A DNA stretch of 25,795 nt from CAIUKV01 sp041659105 (lineage in GTDB: Bacteria > Actinomycetota > Acidimicrobiia > IMCC26256 > PALSA-555). Position numbers and translations under genes: made by a program. A model generated the notes under the pieces. It ran no database searches, was not told the DNA's origin, and was given only the letters and a program-made list of their open reading frames with translations. Positions 8,425 through 15,120 of the stretch are shown here, in pieces; the stretch's first letter is position 1; the number at the start of each line of letters is the position of its first letter. The stretch is taken from NCBI GenBank assembly GCA_041659105.1, contig JBAZYX010000058.1:1-25795 (forward strand), in the 5' to 3' direction.

Positions 8425-8430
8425 AGTGTA
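8425..8430 (-). promoter_or_regulatory. tig: Candidate -10 element for tig-clpP-clpX
   Basis: On the minus strand TACACT (TANNNT form) lies 10 nt before the tig ATG, which would leave only a 3-4 nt leader. The bases in front of the ATG are pyrimidine-rich, with no ribosome-binding site, consistent with leaderless initiation. No good -35 is visible. Confidence 0.35.
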
Positions 8431-8514
8431 CCCGTGGCCTCTGGTTCCCCTTGACACGGCCGCGACCTGCCCCAGCGCACCCCAGGCACCGCCCGCACCC
8501 GCCGAACGACGAGT

Positions 8515-8520
8515 TACGGT
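8515..8520 (+). promoter_or_regulatory. Candidate leaderless -10 element
   Basis: TACGGT fits TANNNT and is followed by exactly 6 nt before the ATG at 8527. That places the expected transcription start on the A of the ATG. No Shine-Dalgarno is present. The same geometry recurs in front of ppk2 at 19494-19499. Confidence 0.4.
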
Positions 8521-8564
8521 CGGCAGATGCAGGGTGCCGAACCTCGGCAGATGCAGGGTGCCGA
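8521..8564 (+). repeat. Tandem 20-bp direct repeat carrying a duplicated start codon
   Basis: The unit cggcagatgcagggtgccga occurs at 8521-8540 and again, identically, at 8545-8564, separated by acct. The 24-bp period keeps the frame, so the gene at 8527 has two in-frame ATG codons (8527 and 8551) in identical local context, encoding MQGA twice near the N-terminus. Only the first copy is preceded by the TACGGT element. Confidence 0.8.
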
Positions 8565-8874
8565 CCCGAGTCTTCCCGTCACGGTCGTCGACCGGGTGAC
8601 GCTCCCGCGGTCGGACGCGGATGCATGGATCGCGCGGCTGCACCGCCGGTACCGCCCCGGGGCCGAGGCCCGCGGCTTCACCCTCACCCGGGTGGCGCAG
8701 ACCCGTGCCGCGCAGCCGCACGCCGTCGAGATCGTGGTCGAGTGGGCACTGCCCGACGTCCGCGCGTTCTGGCGCTCCCGCGCCGGGGGGCACGACCCCT
8801 CGGTGGCCGAGTGGTGGGCGACCACCGACGCGCTGGCGCTCGCGCGCACCCGCTCCGTGATGGGACCGACGTGA
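8527..8874 (+). CDS. Small hypothetical protein, possible dimeric alpha/beta-barrel
   Basis: A 115-residue protein, or 107 residues if translation begins at the second ATG (8551). I do not recognise it with certainty. The body starts VTVVDRVTLPRSDADAWIARLHRRYRPGAEARGFTL and continues VEIVVEWALPDVRAFWRSRAGG...WW, an alternating strand/helix pattern like ferredoxin-like single-domain barrels. No signal peptide, membrane segment or cysteine cluster is seen. Its stop overlaps the GTG start of the next gene (GTGA at 8871-8874), whose product looks like a Dabb-domain protein, so the two probably work together. Codon usage is typical of the window. Possible roles (ligand binding, small-molecule monooxygenase or isomerase) are guesses. 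Confidence 0.7.
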   Translation: MQGAEPRQMQGADPSLPVTVVDRVTLPRSDADAWIARLHRRYRPGAEARGFTLTRVAQTRAAQPHAVEIVVEWALPDVRAFWRSRAGGHDPSVAEWWATTDALALARTRSVMGPT

Positions 8875-9530
8875 GCAGTCCCCCGACGCGCCGCGCGCTC
8901 GCGGTGCTGACCGTCGAGCCCGACCGGGACCCGGAATCGGTCGCGGCCGACCTCCGCGCGCTCGCCGGCGCGATCCCCGAGCTGCGGGCCAGCCACGCCG
9001 GCGTCCACCTCCCCACGGTCGTCGCGCCGCGCGGGATGGGCGAGGGCGCCATCACCTGGGACCTCGTGCTCGACGCCGAGGCGCCCCACACGCCCGGCGA
9101 CCTGCTCGCCGACCCGGTCGCGCACCGCCTCGCCGGCGCGGTGACCGTGGCCGTCGAGATGGGTCTCGATCCCGTCGCCGGCCGCCGAGTGCCCATCCCT
9201 CCGCCGCTGGTGAAGCGCACCCTGCTGCTCCGCGTGCGCGCCGGCGTGGCACCCGACGTCCTGGCGCGGTTCGAGTCCGACGTCGCCGAGATGCCCGAGC
9301 ACATCGGCACGATCCGGAGCTGGGCGCTCTCGCACGTCACGGGGACCGGGCGCTTCACCCACGCCTGGGAGCAGGAGTACGCGTCCCTCGACGGTCTCAC
9401 CGGGGAGTACATGCTCCACCCGTTCCACTGGACGACCGTGGACGCATGGTTCGACCCCGAGGTCCCGGACCACGTCGTCGACCCCGAGCTCGCCCACCTC
9501 TTCGCGACCTACACCGGCCCCGTGCTCTAG
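8871..9530 (+). CDS. Dabb-like (stress-responsive alpha/beta-barrel) domain protein
   Basis: A 219-residue protein starting at GTG 8871, overlapping the previous stop by 4 nt. The C-terminal half has strand-helix patterning and the sequence GRFTHAWEQEYASLDGLTGEY followed by MLHPFHW, which resembles Dabb-type dimeric alpha/beta barrels (KRTLLLRVRAG at the first strand, a HP-x-H motif near the end). The N-terminal half (RRALAVLTVEPDRDPESVAADLRALAGAIPELRASHAGV) looks like a second, more divergent copy. Such proteins include small-molecule cyclases, isomerases and proteins of unknown role. It lacks a signal peptide. It converges on the K+ channel gene across a 102-bp gap containing hairpins. The family call is moderate; the substrate is unknown. 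Confidence 0.75.
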   Translation: MSSPPTRRALAVLTVEPDRDPESVAADLRALAGAIPELRASHAGVHLPTVVAPRGMGEGAITWDLVLDAEAPHTPGDLLADPVAHRLAGAVTVAVEMGLDPVAGRRVPIPPPLVKRTLLLRVRAGVAPDVLARFESDVAEMPEHIGTIRSWALSHVTGTGRFTHAWEQEYASLDGLTGEYMLHPFHWTTVDAWFDPEVPDHVVDPELAHLFATYTGPVL

Positions 9531-9541
9531 CTCTGGCCCTC

Positions 9542-9577
9542 CGCTCTTGGCGCCTGCGGCGCCGGGCCGCTCGGGCC
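9542..9577. repeat. Dispersed GC-rich intergenic repeat, copy B, with hairpin
   Basis: A 36-bp segment matching 3521-3555, sharing a 19-bp identical core (9559-9577). This copy contains a perfect hairpin GGCGCC-TGC-GGCGCC (9549-9563). It lies between two convergent genes, where it may serve as a bidirectional terminator. Confidence 0.5.
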
Positions 9578-9601
9578 ACGGCTCGCACCTGAGTCACGAT
9601 T

Positions 9602-9613
9602 CCCGTTCGCGGG
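9602..9613. terminator. Hairpin between convergent genes
   Basis: CCCG-TTCG-CGGG forms a 4-bp stem with a TTCG tetraloop as read on the plus strand. It starts 20 nt past the K+ channel stop (minus strand) and lies 72 nt after the Dabb gene stop (plus strand). No T-tract follows on either strand, so terminator function is tentative. Confidence 0.3.
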
Positions 9614-9632
9614 CTCGCCTCTGGCCGCGGGA

Positions 9633-10487
9633 TCAGGGCTCGGGCAGGGGGCGTTGGCCGAGCTCGGCCCGGAGCGCGGCGACCTCCTCGCGCAGCGCCC
9701 GCAGCTCGGCCGTGACGGACCCGAGCTCCGCGGTGACCTCGGGTCCGGACGTCGTCGCCGCACCCGGCGCGGACACGGCGGCGTCCTCCGGCACCTCGTC
9801 GGCCTTGTCCTCGAGCCGGAACAGCGACGCGAGCGACGCGGCCACGGTTCCCAGCATCGCGACACCCGTCAGCATGAGGAACGCCGCGGTGATCCGCCCG
9901 ACGCGGGTCTCGGGGACGATGTCGCCGTAGCCCACGGTGGTGATGGTGACCACGCCCCACCACAGCGAGTCGCCGTAGGTCTTGAAGCCGTTCTTGTGGT
10001 CCTCGGCCCGCTCCACGATCGCCGCGCAGACCATGAGCATGATGCCGACGTAGAGGAACGGTCGGCCGAGCCGGTCGATCGTCCGCTTGATCATCGGGGA
10101 CTTGAGCCCGATCATCGCGACCCGGGCGAGACGGGCCAGCCGCAGCAGCGTGACGAACTGGCCGGCGTCGACACCGGGCAGCAGGTACCACGGCGAGGTG
10201 AGCACCACCTCGGAGAGGTCGAACTTGCCGACGCCGGTCCGCAGGTAGCCGGGGTGCAGGCGCATGTGGACGATCAGGTCGACGAGGAAGACGACCCAGC
10301 ACGCGACCTCGATCAGGTCGCCGACGAGGCCGAACTCCGTCTGGCCGGTGCTCACACCGATCAGCGGGACGATCGCGGCGGCGATGATCGCCGGGCGGGT
10401 CCGCCGCTCCCACGTCTCGAGCCGCTCCTGGTTCGTGTCGGCGGACGCGCCGGCCTTCGCCTTCACATCCCGATCCGCCACGGCCAC
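9633..10487 (-). CDS. Voltage-gated-type potassium channel
   Basis: A 284-residue integral membrane protein. The K+ selectivity filter TTVGYGD (183-189) sits between two pore helices. Upstream are several membrane segments, and an S4-like segment (LLRLARLARVAMIGLKSPMIKR, about 114-135) has arginines every third residue. This gives the six-segment voltage-gated layout. The last 55 residues are cytoplasmic and include a leucine/alanine/glutamate-rich heptad stretch (VTAELRALREEVAALRAELG), a probable tetramerising coiled coil. The start is GTG at 10487; GTG codon 3 is an alternative, and no strong ribosome-binding site is visible. It lies 39 nt downstream of the ferredoxin gene on the same strand and may be read through from it. 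Confidence 0.92.
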   Translation of the reverse strand: MAVADRDVKAKAGASADTNQERLETWERRTRPAIIAAAIVPLIGVSTGQTEFGLVGDLIEVACWVVFLVDLIVHMRLHPGYLRTGVGKFDLSEVVLTSPWYLLPGVDAGQFVTLLRLARLARVAMIGLKSPMIKRTIDRLGRPFLYVGIMLMVCAAIVERAEDHKNGFKTYGDSLWWGVVTITTVGYGDIVPETRVGRITAAFLMLTGVAMLGTVAASLASLFRLEDKADEVPEDAAVSAPGAATTSGPEVTAELGSVTAELRALREEVAALRAELGQRPLPEP

Positions 10488-10526
10488 CGCCCGATCTTGG
10501 CAAGGGTCGACGCCCGCGGCGCGGAC

Positions 10527-10853
10527 CTAGGTGCTGCCCCCCGCGCGGACGACCCCCCGCTTGCGCACGATCAGCCCGTCGACCGCGACGAGCCGGCACG
10601 CGAGCCGGTACGCGCGGTCCGGGTAGAGCCGCAGCTCGGGGAGCTGCGCGATGCGTTCGGCCTCCTCGGACACCGGCGCCGGCAGGGGCTCGGGCGCGGC
10701 GAGCACGTCGAGCGCGCACACGCCGCAGTCGGCCTGGCCACCGCAGACCGTCGGCCACCGGTACCCGGCCCGGAGCGCGGCCGCCATCACCGTCTCGCCC
10801 GGCTCGGCCTCGAGCTCGATGCCCGACGGCTCCACGCGAACGCGCGGGCTCAC
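10527..10853 (-). CDS. [2Fe-2S] ferredoxin
   Basis: A 108-residue plant-type ferredoxin. The cluster ligands are C37, C43 and C46 in TVCGGQADCGVC, and C86 in YRLACRL. It starts at GTG 10853, overlapping the Rieske oxygenase stop as GTGA, so the two are very probably co-translated. The natural inference is that it passes electrons to the oxygenase encoded just upstream. No ferredoxin reductase is found in the window. The C-terminus (VRKRGVVRAGGST) is a basic extension beyond the core fold. A longer upstream frame lies inside the oxygenase gene and is not real. Confidence 0.93.
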   Translation of the reverse strand: MSPRVRVEPSGIELEAEPGETVMAAALRAGYRWPTVCGGQADCGVCALDVLAAPEPLPAPVSEEAERIAQLPELRLYPDRAYRLACRLVAVDGLIVRKRGVVRAGGST

Positions 10854-12205
10854 GTGGGCGCGTCGAACAGGTACCGGTCGAGCACCTCGTGGAAGCGGCG
10901 GACGCACGACTCCTGGCGGAGGTTCCAGCGCAGCGCGCCGCCGTCGGGGTTCCTGAGCCCCCGCTGCATGCCCTCGAAGTTCGCGAAGTCCTGCTGCACG
11001 ACCAGGCCCCACTCGTGCTCACGCCAGTCGGGGTAGACCTCGCGCGCGCACATCGTGAGCGGCGCGCCCTCGGGCCGCTCCTCCAGGGTCCACAGCTCGA
11101 AGATGCACGAGTGCGGGTCCATCCCGTTGGGGCGCACGCGGTACCCGAAGAACGCGCCGGCGATGACCGGCCCGATGAAGTTCGGGAACAGCAGCAGGTC
11201 GTCGCCGCCGAGCACCTGGTCGTCGTCGAGGTGGGACCAGTCGAGGCCACGCGCGGCCGCGCCGTCGCGCCGGCGCTTCAGGTAGAAGTCGCCGGCGCTC
11301 ATGCCGTCGGGTAACGGCGTGCGCGCGACGGCACGCAGCGCGTCGGCCTCGGCCGGCCCGATGTAGCCCGGCAGGTTGTCGATCAGGTCGTCGATCTTGA
11401 AGAGCAGGAGCTCCTGCTCGTCGACCTCCTCCGGCGGGATGCCCAGGCGCCGGCTCGGCATCGGCCAACCCGCGCCGCCGTAGCGCGTGTGCGTGTTGAG
11501 CGGCGTGTACTCCAGCGCGGCGTCGTCCTTCCACCGCAGGATCTCGGGGTGCGTCGCGGCGATGTGGTAGCCCTCGTTGAACGCGTCGACCACCACCTTC
11601 CAGTTCGTCGGGAGGATGGTGGTCTTGTGCGTGGTGAAGCACATGCGCTCGGGGCGGTAGGGCGCGAAGTACCCGGGGATCTCCTCGAGGTAGTCGAGCA
11701 ACGGGCGCGCGTTGGAGTCGAAGTTCACGAACACGAAGCCGCCGTAGGTCTCCACCCGGACGTCGCGCAGCCGCCGGTCCTCGGCCGCCTCGGCGGGGAA
11801 CTCGTGCGCGTCGAGCACGAAGGTGCTGTTGCCGTCGAGGTCCCAGCGCCAACCGTGGAACGGACAGCGGATCTCGCCCTTGAAGCTGCCGCACCCGGAC
11901 GCGAGCGCCGTGCCCCGGTGCGTGCACGTGTTGTGGAACGCGCGGATGTCGCCGGTCGCGGTCCGGGTCACGAAGGCCGAGCGATCGCCGATGGAGTACT
12001 CGACGAAGTCGCCCGGCTCGGGGATCTCCTCCACCCGGCACGCGACCTGCCACACGCGGGGCCACAACCGCTCGTACTCGAGCTCCAGGAACTCGCGCGT
12101 CGTGAACCGCTCGCGCGGGATCAGGTCGTTGCCGAAGGCCGCGAGGCGCTCGAGCCCGGTCCGTTCTCCGATCGCCCGGTCGGAATGCTCACCCGTAGCC
12201 ACCAT
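10850..12205 (-). CDS. Rieske non-heme iron oxygenase, alpha subunit
   Basis: A 451-residue aromatic-ring-hydroxylating-type oxygenase. The Rieske ligands are C94, H96 (NTCTHRGTAL) and C114, H117 (RCPFHGW). The catalytic Fe(II) site is H214 and H219 (FNEGYHIAATHPE), with D406 (VQQDFANFEGMQRGL) as the likely carboxylate. The chosen ATG at 12205 begins MVATGEHSDRA and has GAGGGGGA about 10 nt upstream. The frame is open 23 codons further but that part lies within the preceding gene. It overlaps the TIM-barrel gene by 17 nt and the ferredoxin gene by 4 nt, a compact three-gene unit. No beta subunit is present, so it is probably an alpha-only enzyme. The substrate cannot be told from the sequence. 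Confidence 0.94.
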   Translation of the reverse strand: MVATGEHSDRAIGERTGLERLAAFGNDLIPRERFTTREFLELEYERLWPRVWQVACRVEEIPEPGDFVEYSIGDRSAFVTRTATGDIRAFHNTCTHRGTALASGCGSFKGEIRCPFHGWRWDLDGNSTFVLDAHEFPAEAAEDRRLRDVRVETYGGFVFVNFDSNARPLLDYLEEIPGYFAPYRPERMCFTTHKTTILPTNWKVVVDAFNEGYHIAATHPEILRWKDDAALEYTPLNTHTRYGGAGWPMPSRRLGIPPEEVDEQELLLFKIDDLIDNLPGYIGPAEADALRAVARTPLPDGMSAGDFYLKRRRDGAAARGLDWSHLDDDQVLGGDDLLLFPNFIGPVIAGAFFGYRVRPNGMDPHSCIFELWTLEERPEGAPLTMCAREVYPDWREHEWGLVVQQDFANFEGMQRGLRNPDGGALRWNLRQESCVRRFHEVLDRYLFDAPT

Positions 12206-13040
12206 GCGCTTCGTCCCCCTCGACGCGCGATCCCGCGCGCTCCCAGATTGCCCTGGTCGTGGCCAGGGATGCACGTGCGAACTCGTCGAGCGGTCGGTCG
12301 CGCCACACGCCCGAGCAGGCCTCCACGCTCACCACACCGTCGTACCCCATCCCGACGACCCGCCGGGCGAAGCCGTCGAGATCCAGGTGGCCCTCGCCCG
12401 GCAGCGCCCGCCCGTGGACCACGGCGTCGGTGCCGAGGTCCGTTCCGTCCGCCAACGGGAGGGCGTCCTCGAACTGGACCAGCCCGAGCTCGGCGAGCGG
12501 CAGGCCCTCCAGGTCGGCCCAGGTGTCGGGCCCGTGGAAGAAGTGGAACGTGTCGACGCACACCTGCAGCTCCCGGCGGCCGACCGTGGCGATCAGCTCC
12601 CGGACCGGGGCGATCGAGCAGACCGGCCAGCCCGCCACGTACTCCACGCACACCGTCGCCCCGTGCTCCGCGACCGCGGCCACGACGGTCGTCGTGAACT
12701 CGACGCAACGGTCGTCGACCTCACCCATGATCACGCCCTGCACCTGAGCGGGGCGCAGGGCCTCGACCATCCGGATCACGTCGTCGAGATCCCTCGCGGA
12801 CGTCGCCGGTTCGCCCGAGAGGGAGAGGAACGCGAGCTCGTGCGGCGAGATGCCGACCTCGGCCATCCGGTCGGCGATCGCGGCGGGCGAGAGGCCGGCG
12901 GCCTCGTGGGCGAGGAGCGACGGCACGTCGAGCCCGACGTGCTCGTAGCCCGCCGCGGCCGCAGCGTGGATCTGGGCCGGCAGGGTCGGAGGCAGCCCGA
13001 GCCACACCGAGTGGTTGAAGGTGTTGAACCCGTAGCGCAC
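12189..13040 (-). CDS. Sugar phosphate isomerase/epimerase-like TIM-barrel protein (AP endonuclease 2 superfamily)
   Basis: A 283-residue xylose-isomerase-like TIM barrel. Candidate metal ligands follow the family pattern: E133 (VCVEYVAG), D163 and H166 (VCVDTFHFFHG), and E240 (VVSVEAC). The RALPGEGHLDLDGF segment (211-224) is also typical. Family members isomerise, epimerise or dehydrate sugars and polyols; the substrate here is unknown. The start is GTG at 13040 with no Shine-Dalgarno. An in-frame TAG lies 6 nt upstream, so the protein cannot extend. It overlaps the Rieske oxygenase start by 17 nt and so is probably part of the same pathway, perhaps acting on an oxygenated product or on the same compound class. 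Confidence 0.88.
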   Translation of the reverse strand: MRYGFNTFNHSVWLGLPPTLPAQIHAAAAAGYEHVGLDVPSLLAHEAAGLSPAAIADRMAEVGISPHELAFLSLSGEPATSARDLDDVIRMVEALRPAQVQGVIMGEVDDRCVEFTTTVVAAVAEHGATVCVEYVAGWPVCSIAPVRELIATVGRRELQVCVDTFHFFHGPDTWADLEGLPLAELGLVQFEDALPLADGTDLGTDAVVHGRALPGEGHLDLDGFARRVVGMGYDGVVSVEACSGVWRDRPLDEFARASLATTRAIWERAGSRVEGDEAHGGYG

Positions 13041-13413
13041 GGGCTACGCCGCGGGCGGGGGCGGCTTCACCAGACTCCGCGGCTCGGGGAGTGGGCGCAG
13101 CTCGGGCATCTCGGACCTCGGCGAAGCGACTCCGACGCCGGACGACGTCGTGGACGGGCGCGATGATCGCACAACGTCCACGGGCGTTTCGACGAGGACC
13201 CGTGATGTCGCACACCGCATGGCGTGGGGAGCTCGAGCCCCGCCTCAGCGGGATCGGGTTCGGCTTCTCCATCCCCCTCTTCTTCATCGTCCGGGTTCGC
13301 CTCCCTCGGCCGGGCCGGCGGAGACCCCGCCCTGGGGGAAACCGAGCAGGGCGCGGCGGTGGCCGACGAGCTCGACTTCTTCGAAGCGCCGTGACCCGGC
13401 CATCATCTCTGGC
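13041..13413. other. 373-bp divergent intergenic region without a convincing gene
   Basis: This gap separates the minus-strand TIM-barrel gene from the plus-strand REC/reductase fusion and should hold both promoters; I could not identify clear -35/-10 pairs. Two short open frames were examined. On the plus strand 13224-13394 encodes 56 residues, serine-rich then ending VADELDFFEAP, stopping 19 nt before the fusion gene. On the minus strand 13044-13220 encodes 58 residues ending RSLVKPPPPAA, whose TAG is 6 nt before and in frame with the TIM-barrel GTG. The heptamer gggttcg appears twice about 40 nt apart. None of this is strong evidence of coding. Confidence 0.4.
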
Positions 13414-15099
13414 GTGAGCGACATCACCCACGCACGCGCCATCCTCCTCGCGGTCGACGACGAGGCCGGCGCCCGGGCCCATCTCGAACGCGAGCTCCAC
13501 CGGTACGAGAGCGACTACGACGTGGTCGTCACCGACTCCCCGGACGACGCGTTGACGCGGCTCGAGGCGTTCGCGGCCGAGGGACGCGCGGTGGCGATCG
13601 TGCTCGCCGACCAGTGGATGCCGGGCCAGACCGGCGCCGAGGTGCTCACCCGGTGCCGGGCGCTGCACCCACGGGCGAAGCGCGGCCTGCTCATCGACTT
13701 CGGCGCGTGGGGCGACCCCCCGACGGCGACCGCGATCCGCCACGCGATGGCCGTGGGCGACATCGACTACTACGTCCTCAAGCCCTGGCGCGACCACGAC
13801 GAGCTCTTTCACCGCACGATCAGCGAGTTCTTCTACGAGTGGTCGCGTGCGGAGTCCCGCGAGACGCGCGAGATCGTGCTCGTGGCGCCACCGAACGCAC
13901 CCCGCGGCTACGAGCTGCGCAACCTCCTCGTCCGCAACGGCCTCCCGCACGTGTACGCGTCGTCCGACTCCGACGAAGGGGTCGCGCTGCTCGCGGAGGT
14001 GGGCCACGCGGGCACCGACTGCCCGGTCGTGGTGCTCCACGACGGTCGCGTGCTCGTCGACCCCACCAACGCCGAGCTCGCCCGCGCGTATGGCGTCACC
14101 ACCACGCTCGCGGAGCAGGGCGACTACGACGTGGTCATCGTCGGCGCGGGGCCGGCCGGGCTCTCCGCTGCGGTCTACGCGGCGGCCGAAGGGCTGCCCG
14201 CGCTCGTCATCGAGGGCGAGGCCATCGGCGGCCAGGCGGGCACGAGCTCTCGGATCCGCAACTACCTCGGGTTCTCGCGCGGCATCAGCGGCGCCGAGCT
14301 GGCCCAGCGCGCGTACCAGCAGGCCTGGGTGTTCGGCGCGAACTTCCTGCTCATGCAGCAGGTGACCGGATTGCGCACCGAGGGCGAGCAGCACGTCGTG
14401 TCCGTGGGCGACGGCACCGAGGTGCGCGGGCGCACCGTGGTGCTCGCCACCGGCGTGGAGTACCGCCGCCTCGGGGTGCCCGAGGTCGAGGCGCTCGTGG
14501 GCGCGGGCGTCTACTACGGGTCGTCGGTCGGCGAAGCCCAGGCGTGCGCGGGCTCGCACGCGTTCGTCGTCGGCGGCGGCAACTCGGCCGGGCAGGCCGC
14601 GCTCCACCTCGCCAAGCACGCGGCGCAGGTGAGCCTCGTCGTGCGGGCCGACTCGCTCGAACCGTCGATGTCGCTCTACTTGCGCGACGAGATCGACGCC
14701 GCTCCCAACGTCGACGTGCAGCACGCCACCCAGGTGGTGGGCGGCGGCGGCCGCGGCCGCCTCGACCACCTGGTGCTGCGCGACATCCACTCCGGCGCGG
14801 ACCGTGAGGTCGCCGCCGGTGCGCTGTTCCTCCTCATCGGGGCGCGGCCCCGCACCGGCTGGCTCCCGCCGACCATCGCGCACGACCCCGCGGGCTTCCT
14901 CCTCACCGGGGCCGAGATCGCGCGGGGATCGGGGCCGGGCGAATGGCCGCTCGACCGGGCGCCGTTCGCGTACGAGACGAGCCTCCCCGGGGTGTTCGCC
15001 GTGGGCGACGTCCGGGCCCGGTCGGTGAAGCGGGTCGCGTCCGCCGTGGGCGAGGGCTCCGTGGTGATCCAGCAGATCGGCAACTACCTCCAGGGCTGA
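13414..15099 (+). CDS. Fused response-regulator receiver / thioredoxin-like / thioredoxin-reductase-like FAD oxidoreductase
   Basis: A 561-residue soluble fusion. Residues 1-145 are a REC domain with acidic pair D15/D16, phospho-acceptor D66 (VLADQWMPG) and K123 (YVLKPW). Residues about 152-228 form a small thioredoxin/glutaredoxin-like domain (EIVLVAPPNAPRGYELRNLL) with no CxxC. Residues 238-561 are a TrxR-like flavoprotein with the FAD motif VIVGAGPAGL (241-250), GGQAGTSS, the NADPH motif VVGGGNSAGQAA (385-396) and the C-terminal FAD motif GVFAVGDVR. At the position of the TrxR redox CxxC it has VYYGSSVGEAQAC (366-378), so the disulfide pair is absent. It probably transfers electrons from NAD(P)H to an unknown acceptor, gated by phosphorylation. 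The GTG at 13414 is chosen because the REC domain starts there; no ribosome-binding site is obvious. Confidence 0.92.
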   Translation: MSDITHARAILLAVDDEAGARAHLERELHRYESDYDVVVTDSPDDALTRLEAFAAEGRAVAIVLADQWMPGQTGAEVLTRCRALHPRAKRGLLIDFGAWGDPPTATAIRHAMAVGDIDYYVLKPWRDHDELFHRTISEFFYEWSRAESRETREIVLVAPPNAPRGYELRNLLVRNGLPHVYASSDSDEGVALLAEVGHAGTDCPVVVLHDGRVLVDPTNAELARAYGVTTTLAEQGDYDVVIVGAGPAGLSAAVYAAAEGLPALVIEGEAIGGQAGTSSRIRNYLGFSRGISGAELAQRAYQQAWVFGANFLLMQQVTGLRTEGEQHVVSVGDGTEVRGRTVVLATGVEYRRLGVPEVEALVGAGVYYGSSVGEAQACAGSHAFVVGGGNSAGQAALHLAKHAAQVSLVVRADSLEPSMSLYLRDEIDAAPNVDVQHATQVVGGGGRGRLDHLVLRDIHSGADREVAAGALFLLIGARPRTGWLPPTIAHDPAGFLLTGAEIARGSGPGEWPLDRAPFAYETSLPGVFAVGDVRARSVKRVASAVGEGSVVIQQIGNYLQG

Positions 15100-15111
15100 C
15101 ACGTGTGTCAG
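15096..15111. promoter_or_regulatory. Perfect 16-bp inverted repeat (operator candidate)
   Basis: CTGACAC-GT-GTGTCAG has two perfect 7-bp arms around a 2-bp centre. It spans the stop codon of the REC/reductase gene and ends 9 nt before the ATG of the binding-protein gene. Its shape fits a dimeric regulator such as a TetR, GntR or MarR type. It is too short and lacks a T-tract for a terminator. Confidence 0.45.
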
Positions 15112-15120
15112 GCTGCGGCC

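Noticed and set aside
8451..8456. TTGACA on the plus strand as a -35 box for the barrel-pair genes
   Set aside because: It lies about 60 bp before the TACGGT element, and no -10-like hexamer occurs 16-18 bp downstream of it.
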